From Clostridiales bacterium UBA1763 (GTDB lineage Bacteria > Bacillota > Clostridia > Oscillospirales > Oscillospiraceae), in NCBI GenBank assembly GCA_002314685.1, contig DCHB01000049.1, positions 671 to 25,886 of the forward strand: a stretch of 25,216 nt of DNA, written 5' to 3'. A program made the position numbers and the translations under genes. A model generated the notes under the pieces. That model saw nothing but the letters and a program-made list of their open reading frames with translations. It ran no database searches and was not told where the DNA came from. This document shows positions 1-6,785 of this stretch, piece by piece (the stretch's first letter is position 1; each line of letters opens with the position of its first letter).

Positions 1-171
1 GTAGTTGATTTCGTAAGCGAGCTTGCGCTTACCCATCTCCTCCAGTTCATCCAGGGTACCATTTGCCTCAACGAGTGCCTTGAACTTCTCGACGATAGCA
101 GCAGTCTGCTCCTCGGTGAAGTTGGGGTTGATGATGTACATTACTTCGTACTTTTCGCTGATTTTTGCCAT
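1..171 (-). CDS. rpsF: 30S ribosomal protein S6, N-terminal part (runs off the left edge)
   Basis: Partial gene read leftwards; the first 57 codons are in the window and the rest lies outside. The protein starts MAKISEKYEVMYIINP, the typical S6 opening (first beta strand), followed by NFTEEQTAAIVEKF and ending here at GKRKLAYEINY, the conserved S6 segment. S6 binds the central domain of 16S rRNA with S18 in the small subunit. The ATG at 171-169 follows a strong Shine-Dalgarno, AAGGAGG on the minus strand (186-180). A promoter and a hairpin-containing leader lie upstream. In most Firmicutes rpsF heads an operon with ssb and rpsR, which would lie beyond the left edge (inference). The codons are those of a highly expressed gene. 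Confidence 0.96.
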   Translation of the reverse strand, partial: MAKISEKYEVMYIINPNFTEEQTAAIVEKFKALVEANGTLDELEEMGKRKLAYEINY

Positions 172-198
172 GGTTTGCACCTCCTTCTGGTCATTTGG

Positions 199-242
199 CC
201 TCCGTTTTAGCGGAAGCAAGGATACTTGTCCATAATGACAAG
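199..242 (-). promoter_or_regulatory. rpsF 5' leader with two hairpins (possible S6:S18 autoregulatory site)
   Basis: On the minus strand the predicted rpsF leader holds two short hairpins. One is CTTGTC/GACAAG (arms 242-237 and 230-225), which would sit at the very 5' end of the mRNA. The other is CTTCCG/CGGAGG (arms 216-211 and 204-199) with an A-rich loop, just before the ribosome binding site. In many bacteria the S6:S18 complex represses its own operon by binding a CCG-containing hairpin in the rpsF leader. The second hairpin contains CCG and is suitably placed. The match to the published motif is from memory and weak. Confidence 0.35.
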
Positions 243-249
243 CTATATT

Positions 250-277
250 ATTATACATTTTTTCAATGCAAAGTCAA
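250..277 (-). promoter_or_regulatory. rpsF promoter
   Basis: Minus strand: TTGACT (277-272), a 16-bp spacer, then TATAAT (255-250). This is a near-consensus housekeeping promoter. Transcription would start near 243, about 70 bases before the rpsF ATG. Confidence 0.75.
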
Positions 278-310
278 GCATTTTCAAAATGTTTTTTGAC
301 GCTTTGGGGC

Positions 311-883
311 TCAGCCCTGAATGGTTACGGTTTTTTCTGCTGTGATACGGTCAATCTGTCTGCCGCCGTAGCTTCCGTTGTAGTTCCATGTTGCGGAGAT
401 AGGCACGGCGACGGTCTCACCCACATCCGCCGCTACGGTGACGGTACTGCTGTAAAGCAGGGTTTCCTGCACGCCCGTGCCGTTTGAGCACTCGATTGCC
501 TGACTTACAAAGCTGTATTCCTTGCCGCAAATTCGCAGTGTGCCGTTGTGCGCGGCTGTGCTTATTTCGTACGAGCAGAGGTAAACCTCGGTTTCAATGC
601 TTATCTCGCTGTCGCTGACGGAGGTGACGTGCCAGTCAACGCGGAGCTTGAGGTCGTCGGAATTCTGTGAGCTGATACTGCCCGACAGGTCAAGCACGCG
701 CCCCTCATCATCGTCGGTCTTTTTTTTGTCCTTTTGCGAGGAACTTTCGTATGATGTAGCGTTATCTCCCGCGTGCGACGCGGCTTTCATGATGCTGCTG
801 CCCGTCGTCCATGCCATAACTGCGGCGACAATCAGAAGCACCAGCACGAGTGCCAGAAAAACATTAACTCTCTGCTTATCCAT
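311..883 (-). CDS. Membrane-anchored extracellular protein of unknown function
   Basis: A 190-aa protein I do not recognise. Residues 8-28 form one hydrophobic segment after a basic N-terminus (MDKQRVNVF), so it is a signal anchor or uncleaved signal. A Ser/Lys/Asp-rich linker (about 30-60) follows, with a run of lysines and aspartates. The C-terminal part (about 65-190) has alternating hydrophobic residues and many Ser/Thr, which suggests a beta-sandwich outside the membrane, with two cysteines (around YLCSYE and RICGKE) plus a third at IECSNG. The ATG at 883-881 is preceded by AGAGGG at suitable spacing. The TGA at 313-311 ends the gene. It stands alone between the hydrogenase terminator and rpsF; I see no clear terminator after it. 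Function unknown. Confidence 0.8.
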   Translation of the reverse strand: MDKQRVNVFLALVLVLLIVAAVMAWTTGSSIMKAASHAGDNATSYESSSQKDKKKTDDDEGRVLDLSGSISSQNSDDLKLRVDWHVTSVSDSEISIETEVYLCSYEISTAAHNGTLRICGKEYSFVSQAIECSNGTGVQETLLYSSTVTVAADVGETVAVPISATWNYNGSYGGRQIDRITAEKTVTIQG

Positions 884-914
884 GAAACAACCCTCTGAGG
901 CGACTTTTTTCTAA

Positions 915-943
915 ATTATACACCATGCTTTTGCAAAAATCCA
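915..943 (-). promoter_or_regulatory. Candidate promoter of the anchored protein gene
   Basis: Minus strand TATAAT at 920-915, with TGGATT at 943-938 as a poor -35 (17-bp spacer). The -10 is perfect and well placed, 32 bases before the start codon; the -35 matches at only about three positions. Confidence 0.45.
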
Positions 944-956
944 TAGTGATGAGGGC

Positions 957-994
957 AAAAATATCCCCCGATTTTATTCAAAATCGGGGGATAT
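957..994 (-). terminator. Intrinsic terminator of the hydrogenase gene
   Basis: A perfect 15-bp stem (arms 961-975 and 980-994, core CCCCCGATTTT) with a 4-base loop, read leftwards into TTTT (960-957). It lies 10 bases after the hydrogenase stop codon. Confidence 0.9.
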
Positions 995-1003
995 ACTGAG
1001 TTC

Positions 1004-2536
1004 TTATTCCTTTTCCTCAATGAGAGGCAGATATTCGCGGTAAGCAGTCTCGTATGCGCAGGAGTATTCGGCGCACTTTGAGAACTCAGCGACATTTTTA
1101 AGGGACTTTTCAATGGGCTGGAGAGTGCCCGCACCTGCGATACAGCCGCCGGGGCAAGCCATGCCCTCAAGCAGATAACCGTCGTAACGGCCTGCCTTTG
1201 CCATCATAAGGAGCTTCTTGCACTCGTCAAGACCCGTTGCCTTTGCAACCTTAACCTCGCGGTCGGGGTCCATGGACTTGATTGCATTGACGACTGCCTG
1301 CGCAACGCCGCCCGATACTGCGAACATTCTTGCGTCGGCGCCCGACTGCTTGAGCTCAACAGCCTCGTCCATGGGGATGCACTCCTTGTCAACGCCCTTC
1401 GCGGCGAACATACCGAGTACCTCCTCGAAGGTGAGGACGAAATCGACGTCGCTTCTGACGCTTCTGCGGCTTGCCTCGAGCTTCTTTGCGTCGCAGGGAC
1501 CTACGAATGCGACCTTACAGCCGGGGTGCATTCTCTTGACCATGCGTGCAGTGAGCACCATGGGAGTCATTGCAACGGAAATATTCTCGGCAAGCTCGGG
1601 GAAGGTCTTGCGGACAAGGTCGCTCCAGCTCGGACAGCAGGAGGTGACCATAAACTTATGCTTTGCGGGAACCTCCTCGAGGAAGTCCGCGGCTTCTTCG
1701 ATAACGCAGAGGTCTGCGCCGATAGCCGCCTCGTAAACAGCCTCAAAGCCGAGGCGCTTGAATGCCGCCTTCATCTTTGCGGGCACTGCATCGGGTCCGA
1801 ACTGACCGACAAATGCGGGTGCGAGGACGACATATACGGGAGTCTCGCTCTTGATTGCCATAATGGTCTGGAAAATCTGGCTCTTATCGGAAATTGCGCC
1901 GAAGGGGCAGGCGACAAGGCACTGACCGCAGGAGGTGCATTTTGCGTAGTCGATATTTGCTCTGCCGTGGTCGTCGGAGGAGATGGCATTGACGCCGCAA
2001 GCCTTCTTGCAGGGACGCTGCTGACGGATTATTGCATTGAACGAGCAGGCGTTGATGCACTTGCCGCAGCGGATGCACTTGTCGGGGTCAACGTATGCCT
2101 GACCATTTACGCGGGAGATTGCGCCTCTCGGGCAGACGGTCATGCAGGGCTTTTCAAGACAGCCCTGGCAGCGATTCGTGACAACAACGAGGTCCTCGGG
2201 GCACTTGTTGCAGGCAAACTTTATGACATTTACGAGGGGCGGCTCATAGTACTTCTCGGCAATGACCGATTCCTCAACGCCGTCTCTTATATTATCGTAC
2301 TCGCCCAGCTTGCGGACGGGAAGTCCCATTGCAAGACGCAGACGCTCGCCGATAACGGCTCTTTCATAGAGCACACTGCCCTTATAGCTGCCCGCATCAT
2401 CGGGGTCACCCGGGCGGATTTTATAGGTAAGTCTTTCAAGAGATTCGGCATAGTTTCCGCCCTCATAGGCGAGCTTTGCAATCTCGGTAAATACGCGATG
2501 ACGGATTTCGGTTTTGCCCGTTTCCATACCTCTCAT
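1004..2536 (-). CDS. Monomeric [FeFe]-hydrogenase (HydA-like, probably group B)
   Basis: A 510-aa iron-sulfur enzyme that reversibly makes or oxidises H2, using ferredoxin-type electron carriers in the cytoplasm. Residues 1-108 are a family-specific N-terminus. Residues 109-215 carry several [4Fe-4S] motifs: C123/C126/C131/C135, C154/C157/C160/C164 and C200/C203/C206/C210. The H-cluster domain follows, with TSCCPSW (298-304), VGPCDAKK (345-352) and EGMACPGGC (457-465); C300, C348, C461 and C465 are the expected cluster ligands. GPC in place of the MPC of group A enzymes, together with the N-terminus, suggests group B. An upstream TTG (2584) also opens the frame, but it lies at the predicted transcription start. 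I prefer ATG 2536, which follows AGGAGG (2554-2549) by 12 bases. It is monocistronic, with its own promoter and terminator. The exact subgroup and the direction of catalysis are uncertain. Confidence 0.93.
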   Translation of the reverse strand: MRGMETGKTEIRHRVFTEIAKLAYEGGNYAESLERLTYKIRPGDPDDAGSYKGSVLYERAVIGERLRLAMGLPVRKLGEYDNIRDGVEESVIAEKYYEPPLVNVIKFACNKCPEDLVVVTNRCQGCLEKPCMTVCPRGAISRVNGQAYVDPDKCIRCGKCINACSFNAIIRQQRPCKKACGVNAISSDDHGRANIDYAKCTSCGQCLVACPFGAISDKSQIFQTIMAIKSETPVYVVLAPAFVGQFGPDAVPAKMKAAFKRLGFEAVYEAAIGADLCVIEEAADFLEEVPAKHKFMVTSCCPSWSDLVRKTFPELAENISVAMTPMVLTARMVKRMHPGCKVAFVGPCDAKKLEASRRSVRSDVDFVLTFEEVLGMFAAKGVDKECIPMDEAVELKQSGADARMFAVSGGVAQAVVNAIKSMDPDREVKVAKATGLDECKKLLMMAKAGRYDGYLLEGMACPGGCIAGAGTLQPIEKSLKNVAEFSKCAEYSCAYETAYREYLPLIEEKE

Positions 2537-2588
2537 AGCAATAAACATCCTCCTGCTTATTTTCTTATGTGCATTTTGAAACAATGCT

Positions 2589-2616
2589 ATTATACTGTTG
2601 CAAAAATAATTGTCAA
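2589..2616 (-). promoter_or_regulatory. Hydrogenase promoter
   Basis: Minus strand: TTGACA (2616-2611), a 16-bp spacer, then TATAAT (2594-2589). Both hexamers are perfect matches to consensus. Transcription would start near 2582, which rules against the TTG at 2584 as a start codon. Confidence 0.85.
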
Positions 2617-2651
2617 TAGATTAACATTCAAAAAACGGAAAGCAAAATATT

Positions 2652-2688
2652 AAAAAGCCGAAAGACTGACAGGTTTTTCGGCTTTTTT
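2652..2688 (-). terminator. Terminator after the acidic-tail membrane protein gene
   Basis: Stem AAAAAGCCGAAA (2652-2663) with TTTCGGCTTTTT (2676-2687) around a 12-base loop. It lies 20 bases past the stop codon at 2708. A- and T-runs on both sides would let it act in either direction, but only the leftward gene needs it. Confidence 0.85.
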
Positions 2689-2707
2689 GGTCAATTATTC
2701 GTTTTGC

Positions 2708-3703
2708 TCATTCTAATGATGATTTTTTGTATTCCTTGAGAATTTCATCAACGGCATCATCGGTCTTTGTCTTGTAGTCGGGAGCCTGAATTGTGGGCTC
2801 GGGCGAGACCTCTGCTTTGCCGGATTTTATGACGAGCTCGGTCTTAATTTCCTCCTCGGGCTCCTCTTCCTCAACGGGCTCGGGAGTCTCCTCGGGCGCG
2901 TCCTGCTCAAGCTCCTCGGGAGCTTTTACATTCAATATTATCATGCACACAGACATAAGCAGAACACCTGCCGTGCCTGCGATTATGAGCTGGAGACCGA
3001 AATAGCGGCTGTCTGCGAGGGTGGTGATGCACATAAACGCGGCGACGAGTGAAACAAACACCGCCTGGTCGGGCGATGCCTTGCCGTAGGCAAAGCCCGC
3101 AAGATAGTAAAACGCCACGATAGCAAGGCAAAGCGCCAGTATCTCAACAGCAAAGGCAAATATAGTCGGCTCCGAGGAATTTATCTTGTAGCTTGCAACA
3201 AGCCAGAGGCAGTACATCAGAATAGGCAGGGTGGTGAGAACGCACATTATAGTCGGCGCATAGCGTCTGCGGCTGCATGAGCAGACAAGCGGGAAGGAGG
3301 CGCCGAACAAAATCGCGAAGAAGGCGATAGCTCTGTAAAGAGAGCAGTAAAAATCGTCAGCAGCGGCAACAAAGGTGATAAGACCGCCTAAAACGGTGAT
3401 ACCGCCTATTATATAGTAGGAGATAGGGTAGAAAATGCTCTTGCCGTTATAGATTGAGTAATCGTCCGCGGGGAATGCGCCGATTTTGAGCTTCAGCTTT
3501 TTGAAAAGAGAATAGAAGATAATGCAGGCGCCGATTATTGCAAGCGGCACCAAAACATTGAACATACTCGGGCTGAGAGTTTTCGTTTCGGGATCTATTG
3601 CCGACTGATTTTGAAGCCAGCGGAAAAATGCCGAGAATGCGCCTGCCGCGCACACGTAGCACAATATAGTAAAAGCGTCCTTACGCATAATGTTTTTTTG
3701 CAT
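2708..3703 (-). CDS. Multi-pass membrane protein with acidic Pro/Glu-rich C-terminal tail
   Basis: A 331-aa protein I do not recognise. About eight hydrophobic segments occupy residues 12-260 (for example around 12-30, 48-67, 92-113, 120-139, 148-169, 180-204, 210-230 and 235-258). A strongly acidic tail follows (about 262-331) with stretches such as EETPEPVEEEEPEEE, and it closes in a predicted amphipathic helix, DDAVDEILKEYKK. The tail is probably cytoplasmic. Two start codons are possible, 3703 or 3688 (MRKDAF); neither has a good Shine-Dalgarno. It has its own promoter and terminator and is divergent from the SpoIID-like gene, with 90 bases between the starts. The tail could be a protein-docking segment (inference). 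Confidence 0.85.
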   Translation of the reverse strand: MQKNIMRKDAFTILCYVCAAGAFSAFFRWLQNQSAIDPETKTLSPSMFNVLVPLAIIGACIIFYSLFKKLKLKIGAFPADDYSIYNGKSIFYPISYYIIGGITVLGGLITFVAAADDFYCSLYRAIAFFAILFGASFPLVCSCSRRRYAPTIMCVLTTLPILMYCLWLVASYKINSSEPTIFAFAVEILALCLAIVAFYYLAGFAYGKASPDQAVFVSLVAAFMCITTLADSRYFGLQLIIAGTAGVLLMSVCMIILNVKAPEELEQDAPEETPEPVEEEEPEEEIKTELVIKSGKAEVSPEPTIQAPDYKTKTDDAVDEILKEYKKSSLE

Positions 3704-3740
3704 AATACCAGTCCAATCAGAATAGTTTTTATCAAAAACG

Positions 3741-3769
3741 ATTTTATACTTGTTTTACCTAACAGTCAA
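3741..3769 (-). promoter_or_regulatory. Promoter of the acidic-tail membrane protein gene
   Basis: Minus strand: TTGACT (3769-3764), a 17-bp spacer, then TAAAAT (3746-3741). A good housekeeping match about 40 bases before the start codon. Confidence 0.65.
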
Positions 3770-3793
3770 CCGAAAATATCGAAAGGATTGCCT

Positions 3794-4750
3794 ATGATGA
3801 AAAAGCTGCTGCTGTCGTCACTCGTTTTGACGCTTGTTACGCTGTGCACGGTTATGCTGACCTGCCGCACGCCCGAAACTCATGCCGATGAGCAAACGCA
3901 AAAGCCCACAGCCCTTGACTCGGACAAAAATCGGACAATCACCGTGCTTGACGGTGACAGCAGTGTTAAAATGACGGTTTACGATTATCTCGTCGGTGTC
4001 GTTGCGGCGGAAATGCCCGTGTCGTTTGAGGATGAGGCGCTGAAGGCGCAGGCTGTCGCGGCAAGAAGCTATCTTGAACGCGCCCTTGATAATCCAAAGC
4101 ACGAAAACGCGGATATCTGCACGGACTTTGACTGCTGTCAGGCGTATATAGGTTTAAGCGAGCTTCGCAAAAAATGGGGCGACAGCTACGATGCCTACAT
4201 TATTAAAATTAAAAACGCGGTGGAGGCAACTGACGGACAGTATCTGAGCTATGAGGGCAAGGCGGCACTGACGGCATTCCACTCATCGTCCGACGGCACA
4301 ACCGAGTCAAGCGGCGAGGTTTGGAGCGATGTGCCGTATCTCGTGAGCGTCAGCACGCCCGAGACCGCCGACACAGTGCCCAACTACATAAGCACACTTA
4401 CTCTCGCCGACATAGATTTTCGCGATACGGTGCTGTACCTCAAGCCAGAGGCGGATATGACGGGCGATGCCGACGAGTGGATAGGCAAAATAACGAGAAG
4501 CGACTCGGGCAGGGTGAGAAGCATAATAATCGGCGGCGTAAAGCTTTCGGGCACTGAGCTCCGCGAGCTTTTCACCCTTCGCTCGACGGCATTTGAAATT
4601 TCGCACGCAGACGGAAAGTTTACATTTACCGTCACGGGGTATGGACACGGCGTAGGAATGAGTCAGTACGGTGCAAACGAAATGGCAAAAAACGGCTCTG
4701 ATTACAGGGAAATCCTTTCGCACTACTACCCCGGCACCGAGCTGACATGA
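3794..4750 (+). CDS. SpoIID/LytB-domain peptidoglycan lytic transglycosylase-like protein
   Basis: A 319-aa exported or anchored protein. Residues 4-23 are a hydrophobic signal/anchor after MMKK. The SpoIID domain follows: VGVVAAEMP (68-75) with E73 as the expected catalytic acid, the EALKAQAVAARSY block (81-93), H103 with C109 and C114/C115 as a likely zinc site, AFHSSSDGTTESS (161-173), and near the C-terminus GYGHGVGMSQYGANEMA and LSHYYPGTEL. SpoIID cleaves glycan strands during engulfment of the forespore; some homologues are amidase enhancers (LytB). The frame is open from 3611, but ATG 3794 follows AAAGGA (3783-3787 region) at normal spacing and begins the signal peptide. I leave out the symbol spoIID because Clostridia often carry several paralogues and the usual neighbours are absent. 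Confidence 0.9.
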   Translation: MMKKLLLSSLVLTLVTLCTVMLTCRTPETHADEQTQKPTALDSDKNRTITVLDGDSSVKMTVYDYLVGVVAAEMPVSFEDEALKAQAVAARSYLERALDNPKHENADICTDFDCCQAYIGLSELRKKWGDSYDAYIIKIKNAVEATDGQYLSYEGKAALTAFHSSSDGTTESSGEVWSDVPYLVSVSTPETADTVPNYISTLTLADIDFRDTVLYLKPEADMTGDADEWIGKITRSDSGRVRSIIIGGVKLSGTELRELFTLRSTAFEISHADGKFTFTVTGYGHGVGMSQYGANEMAKNGSDYREILSHYYPGTELT

Positions 4751-4924
4751 AAAATCGCAAATTTTTTAACGAAGTTGAGCCAATGTTCACACTTTGTTCA
4801 CGATATTCGGTCTGAATTATGTATAATATGTTAACAGACGCGGTGAAAGACACATAAATATGTCCTTGATATAAATAAATAGACAATTTTTTTGAAAATA
4901 TCATAAAAAATATGTAATTTTTTC

Positions 4925-4953
4925 TTTACTATTTTGTCACCGTATGTTAAACT
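4925..4953 (+). promoter_or_regulatory. Candidate promoter of the first heptad-repeat membrane protein gene
   Basis: TTTACT (4925-4930), a 17-bp spacer, then TAAACT (4948-4953), preceded by TGT so that it forms an extended -10. Transcription would start near 4960, giving a leader of about 60 bases. A second possible -10, TATAAT at 4822-4827, lies further upstream without a good -35. The rest of the AT-rich 271-base gap (4751-5021) shows no gene. Confidence 0.4.
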
Positions 4954-5021
4954 GACAAAGAAAAAACAAAGGTGTTTTTTTAAGTAATATTTTTATACAA
5001 AAAATTTAAGGGAGGACAACA

Positions 5022-6617
5022 ATGAAAAGAGTATTACTTATGATTTGCAGCGTTTGCTTAGTGCTTGCATGTCTGTTCGGTCTTTTCGCTTGCGTAGCAG
5101 GTGTTAAGGACATCATGAACATCAAGACATACAAGGAAGAAGACCTGGCAACCGCAGAAGAAGGCATCGCAACAGCACGCGATGGCATCAAGCAGCTCAT
5201 GGAAAATGAGGACGTTTACCTTGAAGGCGTAAGCACCTACGAAGCAGGCCTGAGCGCCTACTACGATGGCAAGCAGCAGCTCGCAGACGGCTACAAGCAG
5301 TACGAGGCCGGCAAGCAGAAGCTCGCAGACGGCTACAAGCAGTACAACGAAGGCAAGGCTCTGCTTGACGCAAACACCCAGGCATACAACGAAGGCAAAG
5401 AGAAGATCGCAACTCTCGAGCAGTACATGCCTTACATCGAGGCAATTGACAACGCAACTCAGAATGTTCGCGATACCAACAAGAGCATAATCGGTAATGA
5501 CGCCGACAAGGCTCTCGGCACACTCAGAGCAAATGCTCTTAAGCTCGCAGCAGACTCCGCAGCAGTTGCTGCAATCAGCGACCTCGTTGGCATGGATATC
5601 GGTGATCTCCTTGAGTCCAACCCCGAAGATACCTCCATCTGCGGCAACATCGTCGATATGTACTACGACGGTCTTGCACAGCTCAAGCAGTACGAAGACG
5701 GCCTTGCACAGCTCATCGCAGCTGAGAAGCAGCTCGCAGACGGCGAGAAGCAGCTTAAGGACGCAGAGGGCCAGCTCGCAGACGGCGAGGCTCAGCTTGC
5801 AGACGGCGCAGCACAGCTCGCAGACGGCGACGCACAGCTCTCCGTATATGAAGACGGCCAGGCACAGCTCGCAGCAGGTATGGAACAGTTCCTCGAAGAG
5901 ATGGCAGAGGTTACTACTCGCAGCGGCAAGAAGGTAGTTCCCGGTCTTGCAGAGCTCCTCGGTGACGACTTCAGCATTTGGGTTCTCGACGAAAACGGCG
6001 ACGTTAAGGTTGAGCGCGGCTGCCAGTTTGTTGACCTTGAGAGCTGCTCCAAGCTCCTCGACGAGGCTGAGCATTACCTCGAGCTCTCCGGTGTTGACAC
6101 CAAGGGCGAGCTCTATCCCCGTATTGCTACCTATGCTATGATCGCAATTGCTTGCATCTTCGGCATCATCGGCGGCATTGTCGGCCTCGTAAGCGCAATC
6201 AACGGCCAGAAGAAGAACGGCTACGTTGCAGGCCTCATCTGCGCAATCCTCGCAGTTGCAGCAAACGTTGTCGGCGTATTCACCGGCTACACCGATTTCG
6301 CATACCAGACCAGAGAAGTTGTTGACGGCGTTAAGGAATACACCTACTCAGGCGACCTGCAGCTTGCTGCAATGATCGTTCTGGCAGTAGTTGCTGTTAT
6401 CTTCACCATCGTTGCATCCGCAGCACGCAAGGCAGCTAAGAAGGCTGAGGCAGCATGTGCAGCAGAGGCAAACGAGGCAGCAGTAGCAGGCGCAGCTGCA
6501 GCAGTTGCAGAGGCTCCCGAGGCTGAGGAGAAGGTTGCAGACCTTGAAGCAGAAAACGCAGCACTGAAGGAAATGGTTGCAAAGCTCGCAGCAGACGCAG
6601 CCACCGTTCAGGAGTAA
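5022..6617 (+). CDS. TM / heptad-repeat coiled-coil / TM protein with Ala-Glu-rich tail
   Basis: A 531-aa membrane protein of unknown function. TM1 spans residues 5-27 and is followed by GVKDIM (27-32). Two blocks of heptad-like repeats follow: residues 70-130 (units such as KQQLADG, YKQYEAG) and 222-290 (EKQLADG, EAQLADG, AAQLADG). These fit the xxxLxxG heptad class known from YhgE/Pip-type and other surface proteins. Three more hydrophobic segments lie at about 369-394, 399-421 and 446-468. A tail (470-531) of Ala, Glu and Lys ends in a short coiled coil (VADLEAENAALKEMVAKL). ATG 5022 follows GGGAGGA at good spacing. Codon use is strongly biased (GCA for Ala, AAG, GAC, CTC), which suggests high expression. 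It converges on a protein of matching architecture (6786-8168). It could span or sense the envelope; no enzymatic motif is seen. Confidence 0.88.
   Translation: MKRVLLMICSVCLVLACLFGLFACVAGVKDIMNIKTYKEEDLATAEEGIATARDGIKQLMENEDVYLEGVSTYEAGLSAYYDGKQQLADGYKQYEAGKQKLADGYKQYNEGKALLDANTQAYNEGKEKIATLEQYMPYIEAIDNATQNVRDTNKSIIGNDADKALGTLRANALKLAADSAAVAAISDLVGMDIGDLLESNPEDTSICGNIVDMYYDGLAQLKQYEDGLAQLIAAEKQLADGEKQLKDAEGQLADGEAQLADGAAQLADGDAQLSVYEDGQAQLAAGMEQFLEEMAEVTTRSGKKVVPGLAELLGDDFSIWVLDENGDVKVERGCQFVDLESCSKLLDEAEHYLELSGVDTKGELYPRIATYAMIAIACIFGIIGGIVGLVSAINGQKKNGYVAGLICAILAVAANVVGVFTGYTDFAYQTREVVDGVKEYTYSGDLQLAAMIVLAVVAVIFTIVASAARKAAKKAEAACAAEANEAAVAGAAAAVAEAPEAEEKVADLEAENAALKEMVAKLAADAATVQE
5271..5354 (+). 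repeat. Two tandem 42-bp coding repeats
   Basis: Units 5271-5312 and 5313-5354 are near-identical in DNA and encode KQQLADGYKQYEAG and KQKLADGYKQYNEG. A more diverged third 14-residue unit follows. Near-identity at the DNA level suggests recent duplication within the heptad region. Confidence 0.8.
5682..5880 (+). repeat. Short coding repeats around CAGCTCGCAGACGGC
   Basis: The 15-mer CAGCTCGCAGACGGC and close variants recur at 18-24 base steps, encoding QLADG units in the second heptad block. The frame is intact throughout, so this is a coding repeat, not a CRISPR or satellite. Confidence 0.75.
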
Positions 6618-6704
6618 TTAAAACCTTACAGCCCTTGACCGTTGGAGCGAATATTCAGATTCTGCTCCGGTTAGAGAACAGCACGTGATGTTCTGAGGCT
6701 GTTA

Positions 6705-6734
6705 CCGCCCACGGCTTGCCGTGGGCGGTTTTTT
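6705..6734 (+). terminator. Terminator of the first heptad-repeat gene
   Basis: Perfect 10-bp stem CCGCCCACGG / CCGTGGGCGG (6705-6714, 6719-6728), 4-base loop CTTG, then six T (6729-6734). It lies about 90 bases after the stop codon. Confidence 0.95.
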
Positions 6735-6741
6735 ACGCGCA

Positions 6742-6779
6742 AAAAATCCACTGTGAGAGCGTTCTCACAGTGGATTTTT
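6742..6779 (-). terminator. Terminator of the second heptad-repeat gene
   Basis: Perfect 17-bp stem (6742-6758 with 6763-6779, core TCCACTGTGAGA) and a 4-base loop GCGT. Read leftwards it ends in a T-run. It starts 7 bases past the stop codon at 6786 and is almost back to back with the rightward terminator, so each convergent gene has its own. Confidence 0.93.
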
Positions 6780-6785
6780 GTTATA

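Noticed and set aside
2537..2584. TTG start at 2584 for the hydrogenase
   Set aside because: It coincides with the predicted transcription start from a consensus promoter and lies upstream of the AGGAGG that serves ATG 2536.
1526..2653. Long plus-strand open frame (375 codons) opposite the hydrogenase
   Set aside because: It is antisense to a clear [FeFe]-hydrogenase with all motifs. The open frame arises from that gene's codon bias, and no family resemblance or ribosome site was found.
3611..3793. Upstream extension of the SpoIID-like gene to 3611
   Set aside because: It would overlap the start and promoter of the divergent membrane protein gene. ATG 3794 has a ribosome site and begins a proper signal sequence.
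4632..4904. Minus-strand frame of 90 codons across the end of the SpoIID-like gene
   Set aside because: Half of it is antisense to the SpoIID-domain coding sequence and the rest is AT-rich spacer. No start signals or recognisable protein features.
5271..5880. Regularly spaced short repeats that might suggest a CRISPR array
   Set aside because: The units are in frame, encode coiled-coil heptads and lack unique spacers; there are no cas genes nearby.
5058..6074. Minus-strand open frame (338 codons) rich in Cys, Leu and Val opposite the first heptad protein
   Set aside because: Its composition mirrors the GCA/CTC-rich repeats of the sense gene. It has no start signals and no sensible domain.
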